A DNA stretch of 64,000 nucleotides from Algoriphagus sp. PAP.12. Its GTDB lineage: Bacteria > Bacteroidota > Bacteroidia > Cytophagales > Cyclobacteriaceae. Under the pieces are notes generated by a model. The model was not told the origin of the DNA and made no database searches. It saw nothing but the letters and a program-made list of their open reading frames with translations. The translations under genes were made by a program, and so were the position numbers. Positions within the stretch are counted from its first letter, which is position 1; the number at the start of each line of letters is the position of its first letter. This document shows positions 25,624 to 34,848 of this stretch, piece by piece. The stretch covers positions 186,001 through 250,000 of the forward strand of contig NZ_JAPPSQ010000002.1 in the NCBI RefSeq assembly GCF_026652115.1, given 5' to 3'.

Positions 25624-26943
25624 ATGAAGAAATTATCCGTATTACTTACACCAGCAGTCCTAGGAACACTTGTTCTTGCTTCGTGTAGCTCTTCACAGCT
25701 AGCTACAAATGGAGCGAGTGACAATATGTATTTCATGGCTTCTGATGCAAAACTATCTACTGAATACGCTGTACAGAACAACAAACCAGAAACATTTCAA
25801 GAATTCAATTCTTTGAATGATGTTCCTGAAGAAAGTTTTTCCAGCAGAAATGTCAATCCTGATTATATCTCCCGATATCAAGCGGACACAGAGGAAACAG
25901 GAGATGAAGTAGTTTACTTCGATGAAACTGCTGCAGTTTCTGAGGGTGAGCCAGACATTGATGTTTACAACAATTATTATGTTGGAAATTCAGGAAACAG
26001 TTCTTGGGCTAATCCTTCATTTGCTTTCAATATGGGATTCATGTATGGCTTTAACCCTTGGGGATTTGGCTATTATGATCCATTTTATGGACCAAGTTGG
26101 GGTTATAGACCAGGTTTCAGCATGAGCATTGGCTTAGGTTGGGGATTTGGTTATGGTTTTGGTTCACCATTCTTCAGGCCAGGTTTTGGTTTCGGAGGAT
26201 TCTACCCTAGCTATGCTTGGGGAGGAGGATATTATGGTGGAGGATATTATGGTGGATATTATCCAGGTTATGGATTCCCAGGTGGTCCGGTTTATGTCTT
26301 ACCAGGTGGTGAATATGGAGACAGAAGAGTAGTTAGAGGATCTAGACCTACAAGAGGAGCAACGCTTGCCACTGCTGGAAATAGAGCTGTTGCTAATGCT
26401 GCATTGCCAAATACTGCAAGAGCTCAAGCAAGGAGAGATGTTATGAATAACAATAGAAGTATTGTTTCTTCTGACAGAGCTAGAACAAGTTCAAGAGATT
26501 TTGGAACCAGTCAAAATGATTACTACAATTCCAATAGGTCCAGAATTGCATCCACGAGAAATTCTAGAACAACTAATTCTGCAGCTATGGACAGATCTTC
26601 CTCTGTAAGATCAAGAAGTGCAATGCCATCAGCGAGACCTAGTACTAGATCAATTGGAACTTCAAATAGAGGAGTAAATACAAGAAGTATGGATGCTTAT
26701 AGAAGATCAACTACTTCAAATCCTTCTTATAGAAGAACTACTACTCCATCTTATAATAGAAGTACGATGCCTGGCAGAACATCCAGCCCAAGCTACAACA
26801 GAAGCAATACACCTACAAATCGAACATATACACCATCTAGAAGTTCTTCAGGCAGCATGAGTATGCCAAGTAGAAGCTCTTCGGGAGGTGGAGGGTCCAG
26901 AGGCTCAGTCTCATCCGGATCCAGAGGAGGAAGGGGGAATTAA
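25624..26943 (+). CDS. Low-complexity Gly/Tyr- and Ser/Arg-rich lipoprotein
   Basis: The 439-residue protein is of unknown function. It has a lipobox signal (GTLVLASCSSS, Cys20), an acidic region of about 100 residues, then a Gly/Tyr/Phe/Trp/Pro-rich stretch (FGYGFGSPFFRPGFGFGGFY, with GGGYYGGGYYGGYYPGYG) around residues 140-235. A long Arg/Ser/Thr-rich tail follows with repeated YNRS, SRSSSGS and RTTTPSY-like words, ending GSRGGRGN. The composition suggests a disordered, surface-exposed or adhesive protein. The tail is strongly basic and would bind acidic polymers. I see no enzyme motif. It is separate from proS, which is divergent. Confidence 0.8.
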   Translation: MKKLSVLLTPAVLGTLVLASCSSSQLATNGASDNMYFMASDAKLSTEYAVQNNKPETFQEFNSLNDVPEESFSSRNVNPDYISRYQADTEETGDEVVYFDETAAVSEGEPDIDVYNNYYVGNSGNSSWANPSFAFNMGFMYGFNPWGFGYYDPFYGPSWGYRPGFSMSIGLGWGFGYGFGSPFFRPGFGFGGFYPSYAWGGGYYGGGYYGGYYPGYGFPGGPVYVLPGGEYGDRRVVRGSRPTRGATLATAGNRAVANAALPNTARAQARRDVMNNNRSIVSSDRARTSSRDFGTSQNDYYNSNRSRIASTRNSRTTNSAAMDRSSSVRSRSAMPSARPSTRSIGTSNRGVNTRSMDAYRRSTTSNPSYRRTTTPSYNRSTMPGRTSSPSYNRSNTPTNRTYTPSRSSSGSMSMPSRSSSGGGGSRGSVSSGSRGGRGN

Positions 26944-26960
26944 TATCCCCCCTTTTTTTT
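26931..26960 (+). terminator. Rho-independent terminator at the end of the low-complexity gene
   Basis: AAGGGGG (26931-26937) pairs with CCCCC plus TT across a 9-base loop and is followed by eight T. The 5' arm is in the last codons of the gene. Confidence 0.75.
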
Positions 26961-27023
26961 GCCAAAAATTAACCAATCGGCCTTTTCTTATCGTTATAAT
27001 AGGCAATCAAATGTTATTAATTA

Positions 27024-28538
27024 ATGAAGATTAAAACTTCAATTTTATTACTATCGAGTATTCTTACTGCTCAAGTGGCTTATTCCCAAAGTGGATATTA
27101 TGAAGATGCTTTAAGGTTTAGCCAAAACATGCCAGCCGGATCAGCTCGAATAATGGGTATTGGAGGCACTCAATGGTCTTTAGGTGGAGATGTCTCAAAT
27201 ATCGCTGGTAATCCAGCTGGATTGGGTTTCTTTAGAAACTCGGAAGCCAGTATTACATTGGGTTATTCTGACTGGGGTGTAGACACATATTATCTTGGCC
27301 AAGCCAAATCATATAATACTTCCAATTTCAACCTTCCTAACCTTTCTGTTGTCTTTGCAAATCCTAAAGGAGAGTTTGAAAGAGGAGCTTTTAAAGGAGG
27401 TTCATTTGGGATCAGCATCCAAAGAATTGCCAACTTCAATACTGAATATGGATTTTACTCCGATCAACTTGGAGAAACTTCAATCATAGACTTTTACCTT
27501 CAGGATGCCTTCGGAATCCCTGAATCTCAAATAGAATCATTCGGGTTGACAGGTTTGGGTTATTTAACCTATCAAATTAACCCAGTTGCCTTTGATGAAA
27601 ATGGAAACCCAATAAATAACCCTGACACTTATGATTCCTTTGTAACTGGATATCCTTTTCAGGATGAAAATGTAACTCAGGAAGGTTCTGCTAGCCAAAT
27701 GACATTCTCCTATGGAGGCAATTTCAATCATAAGTTCTTTATTGGAGGATCTATTGGAATTCGTTCTTTGAGTTTTTCTTCTTTGAAAGAATACAACGAG
27801 GAATTTCCCGATGGTCCATTAATCAATTCTACCATCAGAGAAAGTTTATATATTAATGGCACTGGCTTCAATGTGAATATGGGCTTGATCTATAAGCCTA
27901 TTGATTATGTCAATTTGGGTTTCAATTTCCAAAGTCCAACCTGGTATATGTTAAACGAGGAGTATGAGGCCTCTATGTTTGCGAATTATGACAATTATTA
28001 CTTCGAGGAAGAAGACATTACTTTAGGAAATGTCAGTGCAACTTCCGATTATATTTTAGGGCGATATAACCTTAATTCTCCATTAAAAATCGGAGGTGGA
28101 GCCACATTCTTTTTAGGAAAAAATGGATTTATATCTGCTGATGTGGATTGGGTTGATTATAGTGCAGCTCGTTTAAGCTCACGCGACTTCGACGAAGGCC
28201 CAGACAATCAAGCCATCAATAACTTATATGGTAGTACGATTAATTTTAGGGTTGGAGCTGAAGCCAGATTGAACCTTTTTAGACTTCGTGCGGGATATGC
28301 CCATTTTGGAGACCCTTATACTAATTCTGATTTTGATAGAACCACACAGCAAATTAGCGGTGGTATTGGCGTGAAATTGAATAATTTCTCTATGGACTTT
28401 GCTTTAGTCAATCAGAAATACAATGGGCTTTACAGCTCTTATCAAGTATTAGATAATCAAAACAATAATATTGGTCCAGTTACAGAATTGGACAATTCAA
28501 TAATTAATGGAGTTCTAACGCTTGGGCTTAGTTTCTAA
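27024..28538 (+). CDS. OmpP1/FadL-like outer-membrane beta-barrel protein
   Basis: The 504-residue protein has a signal peptide (residues about 1-22, ending AQVAYSQSG). The start of the mature part, YYEDALRFSQNMPAGSARIMGIGGTQWSLGGDVSNIAGNPAGLGFF, is close to the OmpP1/FadL/TodX transporters of Bacteroidota (NPAGL is a frequent motif there). Alternating amphipathic strands follow, with typical late phrases such as FRVGAEARLNLFRLRAGYAHFG, and an aromatic C-terminal residue (LGLSF) as in outer-membrane barrels. It would bring hydrophobic molecules such as fatty acids across the outer membrane, inferred from family. Its 3' end overlaps the convergent aroK end by 11 bases. Confidence 0.85.
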   Translation: MKIKTSILLLSSILTAQVAYSQSGYYEDALRFSQNMPAGSARIMGIGGTQWSLGGDVSNIAGNPAGLGFFRNSEASITLGYSDWGVDTYYLGQAKSYNTSNFNLPNLSVVFANPKGEFERGAFKGGSFGISIQRIANFNTEYGFYSDQLGETSIIDFYLQDAFGIPESQIESFGLTGLGYLTYQINPVAFDENGNPINNPDTYDSFVTGYPFQDENVTQEGSASQMTFSYGGNFNHKFFIGGSIGIRSLSFSSLKEYNEEFPDGPLINSTIRESLYINGTGFNVNMGLIYKPIDYVNLGFNFQSPTWYMLNEEYEASMFANYDNYYFEEEDITLGNVSATSDYILGRYNLNSPLKIGGGATFFLGKNGFISADVDWVDYSAARLSSRDFDEGPDNQAINNLYGSTINFRVGAEARLNLFRLRAGYAHFGDPYTNSDFDRTTQQISGGIGVKLNNFSMDFALVNQKYNGLYSSYQVLDNQNNNIGPVTELDNSIINGVLTLGLSF

Positions 28539-29055
28539 GCCTGTGAATTAACTCAGATACCAAAAGCTCAGTGGAAAAATCAGATCCGCTGAGCTTTATT
28601 TTTGACTGGTTGTAATAGGATTCTCTATCAGCTTGAAGGCTTTTCAATTTCAGGATAATTTCCCCTCCTCCCATTCCTTGAAACATGGGTCTATTTTGAA
28701 TTTTAGTTCCTACCAACCTTTGAGAGATATCTTCTAAAGGAACATCAAGGTAAACAGAAACCGCTTTCTCATTAATTCGGTCCATATTGTCATTGAAGCA
28801 AGGACAACCTCCTCCAGATGCCAATACAAAGGACCTATCCCAACTCAAAACCTGTTCTAGGGCTTCAGTCTCCATTTCCCTGAATTTCCCCTCCCCCATT
28901 TTTGAAAAAATATCTGGGATTTTCATCTGCTCTTTCTGCTCAATCTGAGTGTCCAGATCATAAAATGGAAAGTCTAAAGCCTGAGCCAATTGTTTGCCAA
29001 ATGTACTTTTCCCTGAGCCTGGAAGGCCTACTAGGACAACTTTTAGAAATTCCAT
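28528..29055 (-). CDS. aroK: Shikimate kinase
   Basis: The 175-residue P-loop enzyme phosphorylates shikimate at O3 with ATP, the fifth step of chorismate synthesis. Walker A is GLPGSGKST near residue 10; YDLDTQIEQ holds the shikimate-binding Asp, GEGKFREMETEAL the binding Arg, and ASGGGCP the glycine-rich shikimate loop; NRPMFQ is in the lid region. Its ATG overlaps the stop of the BT_3928-type gene by one base (TAATG), so translation is probably coupled. It is the last gene of a three-gene operon. Confidence 0.93.
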   Translation of the reverse strand: MEFLKVVLVGLPGSGKSTFGKQLAQALDFPFYDLDTQIEQKEQMKIPDIFSKMGEGKFREMETEALEQVLSWDRSFVLASGGGCPCFNDNMDRINEKAVSVYLDVPLEDISQRLVGTKIQNRPMFQGMGGGEIILKLKSLQADRESYYNQSKIKLSGSDFSTELLVSELIHRLRN

Positions 29056-30152
29056 TATTGAATAAAATAGTCTAAAACTTGAGATGCTTCAGGTGTATTG
29101 TTGTGATGGAATTTGGCTAGAACAGTTCCATCTTTTAAAAGCATTAGGCCCGGATTAGAACGAATCATAGTCTTTACAACAGTTGCATCGGCTTGTACAG
29201 CCAAAATATCCCAGCCTCTTGAGGTCAAAAGATTATTTATTTCTTCTTCAGAAGCAGCTGCAGCCAAAACCACTTGAATTGGAGAATTAGATAAACTTTG
29301 AATCAATGCATCGATTTCATCCAAATTTGCATCACTCATTTTGGAATAATTACTCACTAAAACCACCAATTTGTTCCCCACAAACATCTCTTCAGAATAA
29401 TCACCATCATTGTTCCAAACTGCAAAATCAGAGATTTTAGGTAGGTTCTCAGGATTCTTCAAATTCATCTCCACAAATTCATAGCTTTTATCTGTAGGGT
29501 ATTGATCCAAAATTATCTCTTGCCCATCTTTTTTCATCACATAAGAATATTGCAATGGAGCAGATGGCTGCATATTCTCAGGAATATTCACTCCAACTTT
29601 ATAAGCTCTAAAATCAATGAATGGCAAATTTCTAATTGCTGTAATAGAAAGAACAAAAGATAAAATACCAATGACCGTTACCACCCTTTTTGCCCAAGAA
29701 GGAGATGATTCAGGAAGAAATTTTCTTAATGCAAAAATCCCCGCAATCATGACCATCAAAATCACATCTTTATAAAAGGATTCCCATGGGGTCAATTTGA
29801 TCGCATCTCCAAAGCAACCACAATCAGTCACTTTATTAAAATATGCAGAATAGAAGGTAAGGAAGGTGAAAAACAAAATCATCAGACCTAAAGCCCAAAC
29901 AGTGAATTTGGACCTAACTCCAAGAATAAGCATTACTCCTAAAACCACTTCAACTACCACTAGAAATACCCCGATATAAAGAGCAAAAGGCTTGAGGTAA
30001 TAAAAGAATCCCGCAATATCATTGGAAAATACATCGAAGTATTCTTCCAGTTTAATAGCCGTTCCAACTGGGTCATTTACTTTGATTAACCCAGAAAAAA
30101 TAAAAAGACCTCCAACTAGAAGTCTCAAAATCCATAGTAATGCTTTACCCAT
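29055..30152 (-). CDS. BT_3928-type DoxX/MauE-like membrane protein with thioredoxin-like C-terminus
   Basis: The 365-residue protein has an N-terminal DoxX-like half with four membrane helices (WILRLLVGGLFIFSGLIKVNDPVGTA, followed by LKPFALYIGVFLVVVEVVLGVMLILG) and the CGCFGDAIKLTPWESFYKDV motif with two cysteines. The C-terminal half of about 180 residues appears to be a periplasmic thioredoxin-like domain, without a CxxC. This family is conserved across Bacteroidota. Its relatives (MauE, DoxD) deal with membrane-side disulfides or quinol oxidation, which is weak guidance. It is between DUF1599 (8-base overlap) and aroK (1-base overlap). Confidence 0.85.
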   Translation of the reverse strand: MGKALLWILRLLVGGLFIFSGLIKVNDPVGTAIKLEEYFDVFSNDIAGFFYYLKPFALYIGVFLVVVEVVLGVMLILGVRSKFTVWALGLMILFFTFLTFYSAYFNKVTDCGCFGDAIKLTPWESFYKDVILMVMIAGIFALRKFLPESSPSWAKRVVTVIGILSFVLSITAIRNLPFIDFRAYKVGVNIPENMQPSAPLQYSYVMKKDGQEIILDQYPTDKSYEFVEMNLKNPENLPKISDFAVWNNDGDYSEEMFVGNKLVVLVSNYSKMSDANLDEIDALIQSLSNSPIQVVLAAAASEEEINNLLTSRGWDILAVQADATVVKTMIRSNPGLMLLKDGTVLAKFHHNNTPEASQVLDYFIQ

Positions 30153-30690
30153 GATATCCTAGCTTGATTAGACAGAAAACAGAATAATTGATCATATCTT
30201 GATAGTTGGCTTCGATCCCTTCCGAAACCAAAGTCTGACCTTCATTATCTTCAATTTGCTTAACTCTCAGTAATTTCATCAAAATGATGTCAGTCATTGA
30301 ACTCACTCTCATTTCTCTCCAAGCTTCGCCATAATCGTGATTCTTGTTTTCTAACAGTCCCTTTGTATCACTCACCCATTTATCATAAACAGGCTCCAAA
30401 TCATCAAAAGGGATTTCCATCCTTTCATCTTTTGAAAAACTAATCTGTAACAAGGCAATTAGGCAATAGTTGATGATACCAACGAATTCATCAACTATTG
30501 GGTCTCCAACTTTTTGATTTCCTTTCTCTTGAATGGATCGAATTCGTTGCGCCTTGATAAAAATCTGGTCTGTAATGGATGATAATCTTAAAATCCTCCA
30601 TGCTGTACCATAATCTATAGTTTTCTTGCGAAATAGTTCTTTACAACGGGCAATAACTTGCGTATATTCGTTACTGGTTTTCGTTTCCAA
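30145..30690 (-). CDS. DUF1599 protein with two internal repeats
   Basis: The 181-residue protein holds two copies of a roughly 70-residue helical unit: CKELFRKKTIDYGTAWRILR followed by SSITDQIFIKAQRIRSIQ, and TKGLLENKNHDYGEAWREMR followed by SSMTDIILMKLLRVKQIE. This is DUF1599, a Bacteroidota-specific family of unknown function. The conserved D-Y-G-x-A-W-R and T-D motifs suggest a nucleotide or metal site. No ATG lies near the natural start, and I choose a TTG at 30690. The folP start is only 16 bases away on the other strand. Part of an operon with the BT_3928-type and aroK genes. Confidence 0.85.
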   Translation of the reverse strand: METKTSNEYTQVIARCKELFRKKTIDYGTAWRILRLSSITDQIFIKAQRIRSIQEKGNQKVGDPIVDEFVGIINYCLIALLQISFSKDERMEIPFDDLEPVYDKWVSDTKGLLENKNHDYGEAWREMRVSSMTDIILMKLLRVKQIEDNEGQTLVSEGIEANYQDMINYSVFCLIKLGYHG

Positions 30691-30706
30691 TCTTAGTTTA
30701 ATTTTA

Positions 30707-31591
30707 ATGTTGTCGGCTGCGAGTGCATCTTCCTCGATCGAAGATAATTTATTTCCCCAAAAATATACACTTCAAATTAAGGGAAGGCTTATTGAATGGG
30801 AAAAGCCGCAAATAATGGGGATAATCAATACTACTCCTGATTCATTTTTTGAGCAAAGCAGGGTTTTTCCAGAAAAAGAAGCAATTCTCCTTCAAACAGA
30901 AAAAATGATTCATGATGGCGCCTCTATATTGGATATTGGAGGTTATAGTAGTAGACCAGGGGCAAAAGATGTGAGTGAAGAGGAAGAATTGGATCGAGTT
31001 TTACCAGCTGTCCATTGGATCAATCATGCATTTCCGGAAGTTTTGATTTCCGTGGATACATTTCGATCTAAAGTGGCAAAAGATGCCGTAAATGAAGGTG
31101 CCCATATTGTAAATGACATTTCAGGTGGAGAATTGGATTCAGATCTGATACCAACAGTAGCCGAACTGGGAGTTCCGTACATTTTGATGCATATGAGAGG
31201 AAATCCTCAAACTATGCAGGCAAAAACGGGGTATTTTGATTTTCTTCCTGAAATATTGAACTATTTCGCTGAAAAACTGGATGTAATAGTAAAGTTTGGC
31301 ATCAAAGATGTAATTATTGATCCGGGTTTTGGTTTTTCTAAAAATCTCGATCAGAATTACTTTCTTTTGAAAAATCTGGATGTTTTGAAATCGTTAGGTC
31401 TGCCAATTTTGGCTGGTCTTTCCAGAAAATCTATGATTTATAAACTATTGGAATGTGAACCATCAGAAGCTTTGATTGGTACCACTGCCCTGAACATGGT
31501 GGCACTTCAAAAAGGTGCTAACATCTTGAGAGTACATGACGTTAAAGAAGCAAACGAAACCCTGAAATTATATAACCAACTTTACGCTTGA
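30707..31591 (+). CDS. folP: Dihydropteroate synthase
   Basis: The enzyme joins 4-aminobenzoate to dihydropterin pyrophosphate to make dihydropteroate for folate. The features are clear: PQIMGIINTTPDSFF, then DGASILDIGGYSSRPGA, SVDTFRSKVAKDA, HIVNDISGG, VIIDPGFGFSKN and LAGLSRKSMIYK. I start at the ATG at 30707, because further upstream the frame would run into the DUF1599 start region on the other strand. This gives 294 residues with an N-terminal extension of about 25 residues before the domain. It is followed by cdaA with a four-base TTGA overlap, an arrangement also known in other bacteria that link folP-type genes and cyclic di-AMP genes. Confidence 0.94.
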   Translation: MLSAASASSSIEDNLFPQKYTLQIKGRLIEWEKPQIMGIINTTPDSFFEQSRVFPEKEAILLQTEKMIHDGASILDIGGYSSRPGAKDVSEEEELDRVLPAVHWINHAFPEVLISVDTFRSKVAKDAVNEGAHIVNDISGGELDSDLIPTVAELGVPYILMHMRGNPQTMQAKTGYFDFLPEILNYFAEKLDVIVKFGIKDVIIDPGFGFSKNLDQNYFLLKNLDVLKSLGLPILAGLSRKSMIYKLLECEPSEALIGTTALNMVALQKGANILRVHDVKEANETLKLYNQLYA

Positions 31592-32469
31592 CCTTACTTT
31601 TTAAAATAGGATTCCTGGATGTATCCATCGTCAATATGATAGATATTGCGTTGGTGTCATTTCTATTGTACCAGGTTTACAAACTCTTGAAGGGAAGTGT
31701 TGCAATCAAGATTTTCCTTGGATTCCTCTCCATTTATTTGATGTATCTTTTGGTGAGAGCACTTCGAATGGAATTACTGTCATCCATTTTAGGTCAATTC
31801 ATGGGAGTCGGTGTGATTGCAGCTATTATCATTTTCGCACCAGAGATCCGAAAGTTCCTCCTAATGATCGGTAGATCTTCTTTGCTGTCCGATGACAATG
31901 CCTGGAAAGATGTACTTTTCTTCTGGAGAAAAAAGGACAATGAATCTTTTAACATCACTCCTATAATTGATGCTTCCAAAACGCTGGCTGGATCTAATAC
32001 AGGTGCTTTGATGGTTATCTCCAGAAGTACCGAACTTAAATTCTATGCTGAAAGTGGGGATATATTGGATGCAGAATTATCAAAAAGACTCCTTGTATCT
32101 ATTTTTAACAAATACAGTCCGCTTCATGATGGTGCGGTGATCATTCACAATGGCAAAATCAAGGCTGCAAGATGTATTCTTCCAGTCACAGAAAGAGAAG
32201 TTCCTGCCCAATTTGGATTAAGACACCGAGCTGGGATAGGAATGTCAGAAGCCACTGACTCTATTATTTTAATTGTTTCTGAGGAAACTGGTCAGATTTC
32301 CATGGCTAAGAATGGAAAGATCCTGCACAACATGTCTTTCCAAGAAGTTCGCGAAACATTGAATGATTACTTAAACAGTCATGATGTGGATGCGAGATTT
32401 GAGAATCTGGAAGATTACCAGCAAAAGAAAAAGAAGAAACTGGCAGCTATGACAAGTAAGTCTTCATAA
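31588..32469 (+). CDS. cdaA: Diadenylate cyclase (cyclic di-AMP synthase), CdaA type
   Basis: The 293-residue protein has three N-terminal membrane helices (IDIALVSFLLYQVYKLL, IKIFLGFLSIYLMYLLV, FMGVGVIAAIIIFAPEI) and a cytosolic DAC domain with SPLHDGAVIIHNGKI near residue 180 (DGA motif) and FGLRHRAGIGMSE (RHR motif), both needed to join two ATP into cyclic di-AMP. Cyclic di-AMP controls potassium and osmolyte balance and envelope stress. The start is a TTG at 31588 that overlaps the folP stop; it gives the family's usual LFKIGFLDVSIVNMIDI start, so the alternative ATG at 31636 is less likely. The C-terminus is Lys-rich. Confidence 0.92.
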   Translation: MTLLFKIGFLDVSIVNMIDIALVSFLLYQVYKLLKGSVAIKIFLGFLSIYLMYLLVRALRMELLSSILGQFMGVGVIAAIIIFAPEIRKFLLMIGRSSLLSDDNAWKDVLFFWRKKDNESFNITPIIDASKTLAGSNTGALMVISRSTELKFYAESGDILDAELSKRLLVSIFNKYSPLHDGAVIIHNGKIKAARCILPVTEREVPAQFGLRHRAGIGMSEATDSIILIVSEETGQISMAKNGKILHNMSFQEVRETLNDYLNSHDVDARFENLEDYQQKKKKKLAAMTSKSS

Positions 32470-32708
32470 AAATCACTTATTTTATTAGGTGAAACACTCA
32501 AATTAAAGCTCGACCATCTGTATTTTTTTTATCCCGATAAGACTAATTACCTAGCCTAATTTGTAAAAATTAGCCAAGTTCAATTATCTATCTTATTTAA
32601 CAGAATCACCCTTCAAGTATTAAAAAACTAGTAGCAAAGTGGATTAATCTTTGCTATCACAGCGTTAAGATTATCAGTACCCCTGACAAATCACCCCCAC
32701 TCTTAACA

Positions 32709-33431
32709 ATGAAAAAACCAAATAGAATTCAAATTGCCATTTTATTGATTCTTTTTTCGGCAGGAGCCTGGGCTACCCAAGCTTATATGCCTGAAATCAA
32801 AAAGCAATTGAAAGACACTTATTCTTCATTGGTAGAACCAGATGAGGAAACTATTCGAGCAGAAATAATTCAAACGATTGAAATAGAAGTTCCAGAGCCA
32901 AGAATTACACCTCCCGTTCCCAAAGAGCTAATCACTAAAGAATATGACAAGCATTTATTCGCGGCAGAATACAATGGCTTCGGGCTGATTGAAAGTGAAG
33001 ATCATTACAATAGTTTGGTCAAAGACGGGAAATTAGTTCTTATTGATAAAGGAACTGGATACGAAGTAATGCCTTTAACGCATAGCCAACCTTACATCAC
33101 TCCCTACTCAAAGACGGTTTTGGAAGAAATCGGAATCGCTTTTCAAAGTCTAACAGACTCCAAAAGCTATATCACACTCACCTCAGTTACCAGAACTCCA
33201 GAACAACAAAAGAGCCTAAGAAAAAGAAATACAAATGCAACTAACGGGGTTAGTTCTCATTCCTATGGAGTGTCTTTTGACATTTCATACATCCGATTCA
33301 ATGGTAAAAAGAATTGGAGCCGAAAGAATCAAAAAAAGCTTGAGAAAATCTTAAAGGAATTTGAAGCTGAAAATAAAATCTTCTTTATCAAAGAAAGAAA
33401 GCAGAGCTGCTACCACGTGACAGTCAGGTAA
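32709..33431 (+). CDS. DUF5715, peptidase M15-like periplasmic protein
   Basis: The 240-residue protein has an N-terminal signal or anchor (IQIAILLILFSAGAWATQAY), a linker of about 80 residues rich in acidic and Pro residues, and a C-terminal domain with ITLTSVTRTPEQQKSLRKRN, SSHSYGVSFDIS and CYHVTV. The HxxxxxxD pattern (in HSYGVSFD) and the final H are the layout of M15-type zinc D-Ala-D-Ala carboxypeptidases, so a peptidoglycan role is likely, although DUF5715 is uncharacterised. The 239-base region upstream is AT-rich with no clear promoter; a 7-base hairpin there (32556-32573) has no T run. Confidence 0.72.
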   Translation: MKKPNRIQIAILLILFSAGAWATQAYMPEIKKQLKDTYSSLVEPDEETIRAEIIQTIEIEVPEPRITPPVPKELITKEYDKHLFAAEYNGFGLIESEDHYNSLVKDGKLVLIDKGTGYEVMPLTHSQPYITPYSKTVLEEIGIAFQSLTDSKSYITLTSVTRTPEQQKSLRKRNTNATNGVSSHSYGVSFDISYIRFNGKKNWSRKNQKKLEKILKEFEAENKIFFIKERKQSCYHVTVR

Positions 33432-33450
33432 ATTTCTTTCAGGTATAAAA

Positions 33451-33486
33451 CAAAAGCCAGAATTCAATATTGAACTCTGGCTTTTG
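33451..33486. terminator. Bidirectional terminator between DUF5715 and kbl
   Basis: CAAAAGCCAGA (33451-33461) and TCTGGCTTTTG (33476-33486) form an 11-base perfect stem over a 14-base loop that can pair further. It lies between the convergent genes and can serve both. Confidence 0.75.
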
Positions 33487-33506
33487 TCATTTATAAAGAG
33501 AGAGGA

Positions 33507-34703
33507 TTATTTGATCACTCCCAATTCTTTTCCAACCTGCGTAAAGGCTTGAATAGCCTGATCCAAATGCTCTCTTTCATGCCCTGCAGAAATCTGAACA
33601 CGGATTCTAGCCTGTCCCTTTGGTACCACAGGGTAATAGAAACCAATCACATAGATTCCTTTTTCCAAAAGTTTCTCAGCCATTTGTTGAGAAAGAACTG
33701 CATCATATAACATCACTGGAACAATCGGATGTGTACCCGGCTTGATATCAAAACCTGCAGCCGTCATTTTCTCACGGAAGTATTGAGTATTGACCTCCAA
33801 TTTATCTCTCAACTCAGTGGTCTCAGTCAACAAATCAAAAACAGCAATAGATGCTCCGGTTATTGATGGCGCCAAAGTATTGGAGAACAAATAAGGCCTG
33901 GATCTTTGACGAAGCAATTCGATAATTTCTTTTCTACCTGAAGTAAAGCCTCCAGATGCTCCACCCAAAGCTTTCCCCAAAGTACCAGTAATAATATCCA
34001 TTTTGCCCATGACATTACAATGCTCATGAACTCCTCGCCCTGTTTTACCCATAAAGCCTGTAGAATGACACTCATCGGACATTACCAACGCTTCATATTT
34101 CTCAGCTAGAGCTACAATCTTATCCAACTGGGCAATGGTACCGTCCATGGAAAAAACTCCGTCAGTAACGATGATCTTTTGCTTGGCTCCTTTTTCGACA
34201 GCATCCTTCAATTGAGCTTCCAAATCCTCCATATCATTATGCTGGTAACGGAATCTCATTGCTTTACAAAGTCTGACACCGTCAATAATGGATGCATGAT
34301 TCAATGCATCAGAAATAATAGCGTCTTCAGGACCCAAAATAGGTTCAAATACACCACCATTGGCATCAAAAGCAGCGGCATAAAGAATGGTATCCTCTGT
34401 TCCCAAAAATTCGGAAATCTTCTTCTCCAATTCTTTATGAATATCCTGAGTTCCACAAATAAACCTCACAGAAGACATTCCAAAACCATGGGAATCAATC
34501 GCAGCTTTTGCCGCATCGATTACTTTAGGGTGAGATGAAAGTCCCAAATAATTATTGGCACAAAAGTTCAAAACTTTCTTTCCGCCAGTTATTGTAATCT
34601 CTGCCGCCTGAGGAGAAGTGATGACTCTTTCATTTTTAAAAAGACCCGCGTCCTTGATAGATTGGATTTCCGCTTCCAATTTGGGTTTGATCTGATCGTA
34701 CAT
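33507..34703 (-). CDS. kbl: Glycine C-acetyltransferase (2-amino-3-ketobutyrate CoA ligase)
   Basis: The 398-residue PLP enzyme of the alpha-oxoamine synthase family cleaves 2-amino-3-oxobutyrate with CoA to glycine and acetyl-CoA, the second step of threonine degradation. Visible features are [16 protein letters not shown], the [13 protein letters not shown] segment, [25 protein letters not shown] and the PLP lysine in [14 protein letters not shown]. The start is the ATG at 34703. It is divergent from tdh, which makes its substrate. Confidence 0.94.
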   Translation of the reverse strand: MYDQIKPKLEAEIQSIKDAGLFKNERVITSPQAAEITITGGKKVLNFCANNYLGLSSHPKVIDAAKAAIDSHGFGMSSVRFICGTQDIHKELEKKISEFLGTEDTILYAAAFDANGGVFEPILGPEDAIISDALNHASIIDGVRLCKAMRFRYQHNDMEDLEAQLKDAVEKGAKQKIIVTDGVFSMDGTIAQLDKIVALAEKYEALVMSDECHSTGFMGKTGRGVHEHCNVMGKMDIITGTLGKALGGASGGFTSGRKEIIELLRQRSRPYLFSNTLAPSITGASIAVFDLLTETTELRDKLEVNTQYFREKMTAAGFDIKPGTHPIVPVMLYDAVLSQQMAEKLLEKGIYVIGFYYPVVPKGQARIRVQISAGHEREHLDQAIQAFTQVGKELGVIK

Positions 34704-34775
34704 GTTGAGAAGTATTAACTAATAATTTTCGGTTTTCCTTTGGTCAAAAATTCTTTTCGACCCTCTAATTTTTTA

Positions 34776-34783
34776 TACTTTTG
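34776..34783 (+). promoter_or_regulatory. Candidate -7 box for tdh
   Basis: TACTTTTG matches TAnnTTTG and sits 65 bases before the tdh ATG. A TTCG at 34756-34759 is a little closer than the usual -33 spacing, so the call is moderate. Confidence 0.45.
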
Positions 34784-34848
34784 CGCAAGCAAATCCAAAT
34801 ATAAACAAAAAGCCTCGGAAGGAAATCGGGCAATTTAATCTCCCATCA

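Noticed and set aside
32556..32573. Hairpin CTAATTT/AAATTAG after cdaA
   Set aside because: It is AT-only, has no T run and lies in AT-rich DNA, where such stems arise by chance.
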